Shown here: one piece after another, positions 18,621 to 26,498 of the stretch | Numbering within the stretch: position 1 is the first letter of the stretch | Layout of the letters: the number at the start of each line of letters is the position of its first letter | Origin: CAILZL01 sp050181835 | GTDB taxonomy: Bacteria > Pseudomonadota > Gammaproteobacteria > Steroidobacterales > Steroidobacteraceae | Direction: 5' to 3' | Length of the DNA stretch: 64,000 nt | NCBI GenBank assembly: GCA_050181835.1 | Contig: JBFXCU010000001.1 | Location: 1-64,000, forward strand | Position numbers and translations under genes: made by a program | The notes under the pieces: model-generated | The model's database searches: none | The model's input: the letters and a program-made list of their open reading frames with translations, nothing else | What the model was told of the DNA's origin: nothing

Positions 18621-18677
18621 CAGCGCCTAACCACTGCGGAAGCCACCGTTAGCGATGGCAACAACGGCTAGGCGCTG
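18621..18677 (+). terminator. Inverted repeat downstream of yggT
   Basis: cagcgccta (18621-18629) pairs with taggcgctg (18669-18677), and ccgtt/aacgg pairs nest inside. No T-run follows, so it is a stable RNA structure or a remnant repeat rather than a textbook terminator. It sits in the 220-base gap before the DUF4426 gene. Confidence 0.4.
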
Positions 18678-18787
18678 AATAAATTTTCATACCAGATCAG
18701 TTGCCGAGATACCCGATACTTGGTCTATAGTGTGCTTGGTAACATCAATACACGCGTCTATCTTTATTGATCGCCAATGGAAGAATC

Positions 18788-19270
18788 ATGAAAAAATACC
18801 TGTCCATCGCCAGCTTGATCAGCATTGCCATATTGCTAGCTGCCTGTAATCGCCAGCCCAGCGCAGAGATTCAACCTGCACTAACCAGCAACGAATCGTT
18901 CCAAGTTTCAGACACTCATGAAATGCATTACAACGCGGTTCGCACCGATCAACTCACCACAGATATTGCTCGCGCATATGGCATAGAACGCAGTAAAAAC
19001 AAGGTGTTGTTGAATATCTCGGTACTAAGCAAAACTGCAGAAGGTGGCACCACCCCCAGCGATGCTGACGTCACCGTGCTAGCTCGCAACTTGAATGGTC
19101 AGCTTAAAAATGTACAGCTACGCCGTATTGCTGAAAGCACTGCCATCTATTACATCGCTGAAGTCGATTTCAGTGGCTCCGAAACGCTGGTATTTGAAAT
19201 CAAGGCTATGCCGACTGGTTCAAACAGTCCGCTAACGGCGACATTGACCCGCGAATTTTTTGCTGACTGA
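18788..19270 (+). CDS. DUF4426 lipoprotein
   Basis: 160 residues from ATG at 18788 (ggaag upstream); an in-frame start 7 codons earlier is less likely. Signal peptide with lipobox LLAAC at residues 16-20. The mature part has VRTDQLTTDIARAYGIERSKNKVLLNISVL, the pattern of DUF4426, which in pseudomonads sits near proC/yggT/metX. It is probably anchored to the periplasmic face of a membrane; role unknown. Confidence 0.85.
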   Translation: MKKYLSIASLISIAILLAACNRQPSAEIQPALTSNESFQVSDTHEMHYNAVRTDQLTTDIARAYGIERSKNKVLLNISVLSKTAEGGTTPSDADVTVLARNLNGQLKNVQLRRIAESTAIYYIAEVDFSGSETLVFEIKAMPTGSNSPLTATLTREFFAD

Positions 19271-19443
19271 AGCGGATTAGGCCTCCTCGCAAAAGCCCCT
19301 GAATTAGCCGCATAAACCTTACGGATATATATTTTTCAGTAAAGTTTATGCAACAGTAGATCTTATGGTATTTTTCCGCGCGACTTTGTTACCACTGACC
19401 ACACAATAACTCGATATAGACACCGACCCATCAGGAGCATGAA

Positions 19444-19755
19444 ATGGCAAAGAAGAATGCAGCACCGACCAAGTCTGAAATCCTGGCCCAAATTGCCAAG
19501 GACACCGGCCTGACAAAAAAGCAGTCCGGAGAAGTTTTTGATTCGCTTCACGTCATTATCAAAAAGAGCCTGCGCGGCGCAGGTGTATTCACCTTGCCAG
19601 GCCTGCTGAAGCTGAAAGTTGTGAAAAAGCCCGCTACCAAGGCCCGCAAGGGTATCAACCCTTTCACTGGCGAAGAAACCACCTTCAAGGCCAAACCAGC
19701 CAGCAAGAAAGTGCGCGCAGCTCCGCTGAAGTCACTGAAAGAAATGGTGAACTAA
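19444..19755 (+). CDS. HU-family DNA-binding protein
   Basis: 103 residues from ATG at 19444, with aggag upstream. LTKKQSGEVFDSLHVIIKKSL is an HU-type helical dimer region. FTLPGLLKLKVVKKPATKARKGINPFTGEE is the beta arm with the NPFTGE-like tip that inserts in DNA. The very basic N-terminal lead and Lys/Ala-rich C-terminus make it an HU-like paralogue rather than standard HupA/B (90 residues). A strong terminator follows. Confidence 0.92.
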   Translation: MAKKNAAPTKSEILAQIAKDTGLTKKQSGEVFDSLHVIIKKSLRGAGVFTLPGLLKLKVVKKPATKARKGINPFTGEETTFKAKPASKKVRAAPLKSLKEMVN

Positions 19756-19780
19756 ACACCAACTGCAACAGGCAGTATCG

Positions 19781-19819
19781 AAAATGGCCCGCACTGGTTA
19801 CAGCGTGGGCCATTTTTTT
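19781..19819 (+). terminator. Rho-independent terminator of the HU-like gene
   Basis: aaaatggcccgc pairs with gcgtgggccatttt around a short loop, then a run of seven T. It also faces the convergent hydrolase gene and could work in both directions because the stem starts with an A-run. Confidence 0.9.
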
Positions 19820-19859
19820 AGCTGACTCTTAGCAGGATTTCACCGGTATGAAATGGCGC

Positions 19860-20492
19860 TCAAGCTTGGGCGAGTCGCCAGTCACGCACGAGTTCGCGCA
19901 ACTCAATCAGACGACCATGAAAAAAATGACCCGCGCCAGCCAACACTTTCACTTCAGGCTTAGTAGCTAACGCATTAACCCAGGCCAGCACCGTATCAGC
20001 TGGCACCACGTCATCCGCATCACCTTGAACCAGCAGCCAAGGGCACGTCGGCAATGTTGTCGGTGGCGCATCACGTGCCACCGCAGGCGCCACGGTTATC
20101 AGGCTGGCGCAATCAATTTGCAATGCTGCACGCAACGCCACACCGCCACCAAAAGAAAATCCCGCCAAATTGACGGCAAGGCCGGGCCAGCGAGCTTGCG
20201 CCCAACGCACTGTCGCCAACGCATCATCGGTCTCACCCACCCCGTTATCGTAGCTCCCTGCGCTCTCACCTACGCCACGATAGTTAAAACGCACGCTTGC
20301 CATGCCACACTCGCTGCAACTACGCGCCAACGCATGGGCAACCTTGTTAGTCATGGTGCCACCGTGTAACGGATGCGGATGACAGATCACGGCGATAGCG
20401 CTAGGTGTAAGTGGCGCTTCAACAATGCCCTGCAACACACCACTCGGACCTTCGATTACAACCGGCTGCGGCAAGGGTGGCTGATAGGCCAT
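19860..20492 (-). CDS. Alpha/beta hydrolase (COG2945 type)
   Basis: 210 residues. HPHPLHGGTMTNKV is the signature oxyanion region. FNYRGVGES, GFSFGG (nucleophile elbow with catalytic Ser), VQGDADDVVP (Asp) and GAGHFFHGR (His) complete the triad. Family members are small esterase-like enzymes of unknown substrate. Single gene between htpG (same strand, upstream) and the HU-like gene (convergent). Confidence 0.9.
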   Translation of the reverse strand: MAYQPPLPQPVVIEGPSGVLQGIVEAPLTPSAIAVICHPHPLHGGTMTNKVAHALARSCSECGMASVRFNYRGVGESAGSYDNGVGETDDALATVRWAQARWPGLAVNLAGFSFGGGVALRAALQIDCASLITVAPAVARDAPPTTLPTCPWLLVQGDADDVVPADTVLAWVNALATKPEVKVLAGAGHFFHGRLIELRELVRDWRLAQA

Positions 20493-20530
20493 GGTGCTCT
20501 CCTGATTAGTGCGGTATCAACCACCTACCA

Positions 20531-22429
20531 TTACTGTGCCAACAACAGTCGATTCAGACGCTGCACAAAGGCAGCCGGCTCAGGCAATTGCTCCCCATTG
20601 GCAAGCATAGCCTGCTCGTGTAACAGCTGCGCCAGGTCTGTAAAGCCATCGCCGTCAGGTAAGCTGGCCAAGCGCTGCAATAATGGGTGCGCAGGATTGA
20701 TTTCCAGCGTCGGCTTGCTGACCGGCATTTTCTGTCCGGCAGCTTCCATCATGCGGCGCATCTGAGGACTCATGTCATGCTCACCCACCACCAGTACCGC
20801 AGGCGATTCACTCAAGCGACTGGTTACACGCACCGCAGCCACCTGCTCTTTTAGCTGCGTCAAGATGCGCTCTGTCAGCTGTTCATTATCTTTAGCTAGC
20901 GACTCACTAGCCTGTTTGTCCGGGCCACCCTCAATGGCAGACAGATCCAGATCACCACGCGTAACATTACGCAGCTGCTTGCCATCAAACTCACGCAGGT
21001 GATCCATTAACCACTCGTCAACACGCTCACTCAACAGCAACACTTCAATACCCTTTTGCTTCAACACTTCCAGATGTGGACTGGAGCGGGCAGCAGTGAA
21101 ACTGTCGGCAATCACAAAGTAGATCTGATCCTGCCCGGTCTTCATGCGCGACACATAGTCTTCCAGAGATACATTCTGCTCTGCTTGACCGCTATGTGTG
21201 CTGGCGAAACGCAGCAACTTGGCAACACGTTCACGATTAGCGAAGTCCTCGCCTGGCCCTTCTTTCAGTACGCTGCCAAACTCCTTCCAGAACGCCGCAT
21301 ACTTTTCACTATCTTCTTTAGCCAACTTAGCCAACATATCCAGCACCCGACGTGTCAAGGCACTGCGGATAGCCTCAATGGATTCATCCTGCTGTAACAA
21401 TTCACGCGATACATTCAGTGGTAAATCCGCCGAGTCCACCACCCCTTTGACGAAGCGCAGATATAGCGGCAGAAACTGTTCAGCATCATCCATGATGAAT
21501 ACACGCCGCACATACAACTTCACACCACGCGCGGCATCGCGCTGATAAAGATCAAATGGTGCACGGGATGGCAGATACAACAGACTGGTGTATTCTTTGG
21601 CGCCTTCCACCTTGTTGTGCTGCCAGGCAAGCGGCTCGTTGTAATCGTGTGTTACATGCTTGTAGAACTCTTTGTAGTCTTCGTCGTTAATCTCGGTTCG
21701 ATTACGCGTCCACAATGCCTGAGCGTGATTCACAGCTTCAAATTCAGTGCTTTCCTGCTCAGTTTCACCCTCTTGTTTTGCTGGCTTTTTCATCCGCACT
21801 GGAAACGCAATATGATCAGAGTAGCGTCGTACTAGTGCTCGGACACGATAGTCGCTAGCGAACTCCTGCTCAGCCTCCTTCAAATGCAGCACGATGCGGG
21901 TACCCCGCTCCGGCAACAGCACGCTGTCGACAATGAAATCACCTTCCGCACGCGACTCCCAATGCACACCTTGCTCAGGCGCTGCATCCGCCTTGCGGGT
22001 GAACACTTCAACCCGATCCGCAACAATAAAGGAGGAATAGAAGCCGACACCGAACTGGCCGATCAGCTGCGCGTCTTTCTTCTGATCACCACTCATTCGG
22101 CCCAGGAACTCAGCAGTGCCTGAGCGGGCAATGGTGCCCAGATGCTCGATAGCTTCCTGGCGAGTCATGCCAATACCATTATCGATAATACTGATGGTGT
22201 GCCTCTGCTCATCCAGCTCAATACGAATGCCAAGCTCGCTATCAGCCCCCATGAGCGCGGGGTTGGCCAACGCTTCAAAGCGCAACTTATCGCAGGCATC
22301 TGAAGCATTGGAAATCAACTCACGCAGGAAAATTTCCTTATGGGAGTAAAGCGAGTGAATCATCAGCTTGAGTAGCTGCTTGACCTCAGCTTGAAAGCCC
22401 AGTGTTTCCTTTGCAGTTGTAGTCGTCAT
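20531..22429 (-). CDS. htpG: HtpG, Hsp90 molecular chaperone
   Basis: 632 residues, full length. The N-terminal GHKL ATPase shows ELISNASDACDKLRFEA, IIDNGIGMT and GQFGVGFYSSF. The middle domain has NVSRELLQQDESI, and a C-terminal dimerisation region follows. It works in the cytosol on client proteins, especially after heat shock. Upstream at 22515-22542 is a near-consensus sigma-32 promoter. Confidence 0.98.
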   Translation of the reverse strand: MTTTTAKETLGFQAEVKQLLKLMIHSLYSHKEIFLRELISNASDACDKLRFEALANPALMGADSELGIRIELDEQRHTISIIDNGIGMTRQEAIEHLGTIARSGTAEFLGRMSGDQKKDAQLIGQFGVGFYSSFIVADRVEVFTRKADAAPEQGVHWESRAEGDFIVDSVLLPERGTRIVLHLKEAEQEFASDYRVRALVRRYSDHIAFPVRMKKPAKQEGETEQESTEFEAVNHAQALWTRNRTEINDEDYKEFYKHVTHDYNEPLAWQHNKVEGAKEYTSLLYLPSRAPFDLYQRDAARGVKLYVRRVFIMDDAEQFLPLYLRFVKGVVDSADLPLNVSRELLQQDESIEAIRSALTRRVLDMLAKLAKEDSEKYAAFWKEFGSVLKEGPGEDFANRERVAKLLRFASTHSGQAEQNVSLEDYVSRMKTGQDQIYFVIADSFTAARSSPHLEVLKQKGIEVLLLSERVDEWLMDHLREFDGKQLRNVTRGDLDLSAIEGGPDKQASESLAKDNEQLTERILTQLKEQVAAVRVTSRLSESPAVLVVGEHDMSPQMRRMMEAAGQKMPVSKPTLEINPAHPLLQRLASLPDGDGFTDLAQLLHEQAMLANGEQLPEPAAFVQRLNRLLLAQ

Positions 22430-22514
22430 AGTCTTGCCCTGTGAAGTGGATAAATAACTCGCGTCAACGGCCGCAAGCTACGGCCGACACAAGTAATGAA
22501 TGGGGAATGCCCCA

Positions 22515-22542
22515 GAATGGGGACACAAGGCTATTTTTCAAG
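22515..22542 (-). promoter_or_regulatory. Heat-shock (sigma-32) promoter of htpG
   Basis: On the minus strand CTTGAAA (22542-22536) is followed after 13 bases by CCCCATTC (22522-22515), matching the sigma-32 consensus CTTGAAA-N(11-16)-CCCCAT. It lies about 85 bases before the htpG start. The -10 falls in a small inverted repeat (ggggaatgcccc). Confidence 0.88.
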
Positions 22543-22576
22543 TCTGGCTGGCACAGACACCAGCAAATTAACCATA

Positions 22577-22810
22577 CTAGGGATCAGTTTTTAGACGCGG
22601 CAATGACTTAAGGCGCAGCATGGATATAGTCGATAAGAGCAATGCCACCAACAACAGCCCGGCCACCAGCCACGGCCAACGCATGAAAGACCAGACACTG
22701 ACAGCCAACAGGCCACATGCCAGCAACAAGCCCATGAGTCTTGGCATATACCCGCGCAAAACAGCGGTGGCGTCGTCAATTTCGTCGAGGAGTAGTAGGA
22801 AGATTTCCAT
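22577..22810 (-). CDS. Small inner-membrane protein, unknown function
   Basis: 77 residues from ATG at 22810. An acidic N-terminus (MEIFLLLLDEIDDATAVL) is followed by two hydrophobic segments (about 28-44 and 48-65) and a basic tail. The layout resembles small uncharacterised membrane proteins of gammaproteobacteria. It lies upstream of htpG on the same strand but outside its heat-shock promoter. Confidence 0.65.
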   Translation of the reverse strand: MEIFLLLLDEIDDATAVLRGYMPRLMGLLLACGLLAVSVWSFMRWPWLVAGLLLVALLLSTISMLRLKSLPRLKTDP

Positions 22811-23008
22811 GAGTTCGATCCAAGCGGTGTGGCATTGTATCGACACGGGAAAAACAGGGTCGTGAGACGATTCACAATGCTGCCAACACCCTGTTATGCT
22901 CATCCCTACATAATGCGACTGGCACTAGAATTCCTTGGAGACTTGCCAACATACCCCCAAGCTGCGTTAGTCTGGCGCTCCTAGAGCGGCGATCTGTGGT
23001 GATCGATA

Positions 23009-23776
23009 ATGCAAAAAATCGTGGTTCTCAACCCCAAAGGGGGGTCTGGTAAATCAACCTTGGCCACCAATTTAGCTAGCTATTTTGCTTCGCAGAATCG
23101 TAAACCTACCCTGATGGATCTAGATCCACAGGGCTCCAGCATACACTGGCTGCGCAAACGCACCCCTCATCAAGCGACTGTTTACGGCGTGGCTGGCTAC
23201 GAACGCAAAGCGGGAGTGACGCGTAGTTTTGCCATGCGAGTTCAGGATGATAGTGAGGTTGTAATTGTTGACACGCCAGCTGGCATCGATCCGCAACGCC
23301 TGCCGGAACTGACACGTGATGCGCAGGCAATTCTGGTACCGGTGCTACCTTCCGACATCGACATTGTTGCCGCCACTCGTTGCATTAGTGATTTACTGCT
23401 GGTGGCAAAAATAAAACGTCATGAACAGCGTATTGGCATTATCGCCAATCGAGTCAGACGTAATACGCTGATGTATCAGTCGCTAATGAGATTTCTCTAT
23501 TCATTGCAGATTCCCGTCATTGCCACGCTACGTGACTCGCAGACATATGTACGGGCATTCGATCACGGTGTCGGCTTGTTTGAAATGAAGCCGTACATGG
23601 TACGCGAGGATATTGAACAGTGGCAGCCACTGCTGGGCTGGCTGGCAAATCGTGGCGCGCTACAGAAACAATCTGATTTTGGATTCCCTCTTCCGGCACG
23701 TGCACAGGTGCGCTGCGCTCCACAACAGGAGGAATTCGATCCTTTGGGCTTAAGAAGGCGACCAGAATTCAGGTGA
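23009..23776 (+). CDS. ParA/MinD-family ATPase
   Basis: 255 residues. It has the deviant Walker A NPKGGSGKST (residues 8-17), DLDPQGSS and VDTPAGIDP. The fold is that of ParA-type partitioning ATPases. No parB or other partition gene is adjacent, so a chromosome-segregation role is not implied; orphan ParA-like proteins often position cell structures. The C-terminal 30 residues are basic and low-complexity. Confidence 0.88.
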   Translation: MQKIVVLNPKGGSGKSTLATNLASYFASQNRKPTLMDLDPQGSSIHWLRKRTPHQATVYGVAGYERKAGVTRSFAMRVQDDSEVVIVDTPAGIDPQRLPELTRDAQAILVPVLPSDIDIVAATRCISDLLLVAKIKRHEQRIGIIANRVRRNTLMYQSLMRFLYSLQIPVIATLRDSQTYVRAFDHGVGLFEMKPYMVREDIEQWQPLLGWLANRGALQKQSDFGFPLPARAQVRCAPQQEEFDPLGLRRRPEFR

Positions 23777-23794
23777 AATCTGATTCACCGTTAC

Positions 23795-24007
23795 CTACTC
23801 ATCTTCCTTAATCCAAGTAATTTTTACTTTCTCAGCCCAACTGCGATAGTTGGGAAAGTTCGACAGTTTGCTGGTAATCGCCGCATGGCGCGGATTGTCC
23901 GGTTGCGAACGATTCAACCAACTACGTGCCGTAGAAGCCCCAGCACCACCGCGCCATACCCGATGGGCACCAGTAGCAGTTAACTTATCAAAGGTGAATT
24001 CAGACAT
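23795..24007 (-). CDS. Conserved-looking small protein
   Basis: 70 residues from ATG at 24007, with gaggag seven bases upstream. MSEFTFDKLTATGAHRVWRGG at the start, then a Ser/Asn-rich part and an acidic end. No domain recognised. The good ribosome binding site and isolation from other frames support a real gene. It converges on the ParA-like gene, the two stops being only 18 bases apart. Confidence 0.6.
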   Translation of the reverse strand: MSEFTFDKLTATGAHRVWRGGAGASTARSWLNRSQPDNPRHAAITSKLSNFPNYRSWAEKVKITWIKEDE

Positions 24008-24140
24008 AAGTGACTCCTCGGTTGGCCGCAGAGTAAGTGGCCAGCACTTGCCGCCTGCAGGAACTGAATCACACTCTAGTTTGACTACATAAAGACTGCG
24101 GGCAGGTTCGCGCTTTGCGAACTCTTATGTTCAGCAGCCA

Positions 24141-25547
24141 TCACTTGACCAAGCGATAGCAAGGCTGATACTCGCCCTGCAGCTTCATCCGCCGCTGCGC
24201 CACGAAAGCAGCCAGCAAATCGTCCAGCAGAGCCATGATGTGCGGATCACCGTGCAGCTCATACGGTCCATACTCCTCAATAGCACGCACGCCCTGCTCT
24301 TTCACGTTGCCAGCCACAATGCCGGAGAAAGCGCGGCGCAAGTTAGCAGCCAGAATATGCGGCGGCAAATCACCTTGTAACGACAACGCCGACATCGCCG
24401 CATGAGTCGGTTCGAACGGCATCTGGAACTCGATAGGAATCTTCAACAGCCAATTGAAATTGTAGGCATCGCTGTGTGAACGGCGGTACTCACGTACCAC
24501 ACCCATGCCACGCGCCATTTCGCGCGCTGCCTGCGCCGGATCGTCGACAATGATTTTATACCGCGCTCGCGCCGTCTCGCCCAACGTGGCAAGAATGAAC
24601 TGGTCGATCTTATGGAAATAATCAGCTGACGATGCCGGGCCGGTGAACACCAAGGGAAACGGGTGGTCGACATTGGCGGGATCAAGCAAGATGCCCAACA
24701 AGTACAATATTTCTTCGGCAGTACCTGCGCCACCGGGGAACACGATAATGCCATGGCCAGTACGCACAAATGCCTCAAGACGTTTCTCGATATCCGGCAT
24801 AATCACCAGTTGGTTAACAATGGGATTCGGCGGCTCAGCAGCAATGATGCCCGGCTCGGTCATGCCGATGTAGCGCCCATCACGAATACGCTGCTTGGCA
24901 TGACCAATGGTCGCGCCTTTCATCGGGCCTTTCATGGCGCCAGGCCCGCAACCGGTACACACACTCAGATCACGCAGCCCCAATTCATAACCCACTTTCT
25001 TGGTGTAGTCATACTCGACTGCACTGATCGAATGCCCGCCCCAGCACACGATTAAATCGGGCCGGCCGCGATAGTCCAGAACGCGTGAGTTACGCAGTAT
25101 GTGATACACAGCATTGGTGATGCCGCTGGTTTGCTGCAGATCAAATGTCTGTGCTCCCAAGATAGCATCGTGAATGTAAATGATGTCGCGCAGTACCGCG
25201 AACAAATGCTCCTTGATGCCAAGTATCATCCGCCCATCAACAAAAGCTTTGGGCGGTGCATTGCGAATCTGTAGCTTCACTCCCCAAGCTTGGCGACCAA
25301 GATGAATTTCGAAATCCTTATATTTTTCGAAAATGGCACGCGCATCATCAGTTTCATTGCCGCAATTGAGCACCGCCAGCGCACAGCGCCTGAACAACTG
25401 ATACACCGCACTTTGTTCCGCACTAATCAGCTGCGCCACTTCACGTTGTGAAAGGTTCTCCAGACTGCCTAGCGGCGATACGCGCGCGTTAACGAAGTCT
25501 TCAACGTCGGTCTCAATAACAGTTCCTGATTCCAGCTGCTTGTTCAA
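24141..25547 (-). CDS. ppnN: PpnN (YgdH), nucleotide 5'-monophosphate nucleosidase
   Basis: 468 residues. The LOG-family nucleotide-binding motif FPGGAGTAEEI is in the middle, with CTGCGPGAMKGPMKG upstream. The large N-terminal (about 1-140) and C-terminal extensions set PpnN apart from short LOG proteins. In E. coli it cleaves purine and pyrimidine monophosphates to base and ribose 5-phosphate and is activated by (p)ppGpp. Confidence 0.95.
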   Translation of the reverse strand: MNKQLESGTVIETDVEDFVNARVSPLGSLENLSQREVAQLISAEQSAVYQLFRRCALAVLNCGNETDDARAIFEKYKDFEIHLGRQAWGVKLQIRNAPPKAFVDGRMILGIKEHLFAVLRDIIYIHDAILGAQTFDLQQTSGITNAVYHILRNSRVLDYRGRPDLIVCWGGHSISAVEYDYTKKVGYELGLRDLSVCTGCGPGAMKGPMKGATIGHAKQRIRDGRYIGMTEPGIIAAEPPNPIVNQLVIMPDIEKRLEAFVRTGHGIIVFPGGAGTAEEILYLLGILLDPANVDHPFPLVFTGPASSADYFHKIDQFILATLGETARARYKIIVDDPAQAAREMARGMGVVREYRRSHSDAYNFNWLLKIPIEFQMPFEPTHAAMSALSLQGDLPPHILAANLRRAFSGIVAGNVKEQGVRAIEEYGPYELHGDPHIMALLDDLLAAFVAQRRMKLQGEYQPCYRLVK

Positions 25548-25569
25548 TGTATGTCTTCCATTCTATGAA

Positions 25570-26124
25570 TCACGGCAGAATGTCGATGGGAATGCCACTA
25601 CGGGTCATCAACCAGAACTCCACCATGTCGGTATTACTGAGAGCGATACACCCATCCGTCCAGTCAAAGCGCTGATAGTAATCGGCAGGTCGAGTGGGCG
25701 TATTAGGTAACCCGTGTACCATGATGGCACCACCGGGATCGACCCCTAATCGTTTAGCACGTGCGATATCTTGTTGGTTTGGATAGTCAACCTGCACTGC
25801 CAGAAAGTAACTACTTTGTGCGTTACGTCGACTCAAATAATAACGACCTTCCGGCGTACGGAAGTCGCCTTCAGTCTGCTTAGGGCCTTCCGGCTGCAGC
25901 CCCAAATGCATCGGGTATTCACGCAGCGCCACGCCGCGCCGGTACAGCGTTAACTTGCGCGCCGCTTTTTGTACCACTACCTTATCCGCCATCAACAGCT
26001 CACTGGCAGGTGCTGCATCTGCAGCAACCTCGGCACTCGTCAGCGACTGCTCTGCACGCGTTACCGTCACGCCGACCAGAGCCATGCAGAGCAACACGCC
26101 TATTCTGCAGTACATAAAAGCCAT
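25570..26124 (-). CDS. L,D-transpeptidase family protein (YafK/ErfK-like)
   Basis: 184 residues from ATG at 26124, whose A is shared with the previous stop (TGATG). A signal peptide ends near TRA-EQ. The YkuD domain shows MVHGLP and WTDGCIALSN with the catalytic Cys. These enzymes cross-link peptidoglycan, attach lipoproteins or cleave such links. The frame extends well upstream, but only this start gives a signal peptide. Last of a three-gene cell-wall operon with the lipoprotein and MltD. Confidence 0.88.
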   Translation of the reverse strand: MAFMYCRIGVLLCMALVGVTVTRAEQSLTSAEVAADAAPASELLMADKVVVQKAARKLTLYRRGVALREYPMHLGLQPEGPKQTEGDFRTPEGRYYLSRRNAQSSYFLAVQVDYPNQQDIARAKRLGVDPGGAIMVHGLPNTPTRPADYYQRFDWTDGCIALSNTDMVEFWLMTRSGIPIDILP

Positions 26125-26498
26125 CAATTGGCCTCTTCCAGACTCACGCGCGTACATCCTCGTTGATCGTTGGCTTCCGCCAGCAAGTAGTATCGAACAC
26201 CAGCCTCCAACGATACATCCAACACATGACGCGATAACTTCTGTGACGCACTCACCGCACAATCCACCAGCAACCGATGTGAGCCAGCCTCAATATCAGC
26301 TGCGCGCTGCCAAAACTTTAACGCTTGGCCATCCACACTACGCAGATACACATTCACTGGCGCACCGGCGCGTAAACGGTAATCGCTACTGACATGCGCC
26401 AATCGTTCTGCGGTCAATCCTTCAGTGCCAGTCACGCGCAAGCTGCTGCAGGCAGTCAACCCTGCCAACGTCAGCATCAACACCATGTATTTAAACAT
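26124..26498 (-). CDS. Small lipoprotein of the cell-wall operon
   Basis: 124 residues with a signal peptide and lipobox LTAC (Cys at about residue 17). The rest is beta-rich (RAGAPVNVYLRSVDG, then VRYYLLAEANDQRGC) with no named domain. Start and stop codons overlap those of mltD (TAATG) and the transpeptidase gene (TGATG), so all three are translationally coupled; a periplasmic role linked to peptidoglycan is inferred from that. Confidence 0.75.
   Translation of the reverse strand: MFKYMVLMLTLAGLTACSSLRVTGTEGLTAERLAHVSSDYRLRAGAPVNVYLRSVDGQALKFWQRAADIEAGSHRLLVDCAVSASQKLSRHVLDVSLEAGVRYYLLAEANDQRGCTRVSLEEAN

Noticed and set aside
23009..24007. ParA-like gene plus the small downstream gene as a partition system
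   Set aside because: The genes are convergent, the small protein shows no ParB motif, and no centromere-like repeats are present.
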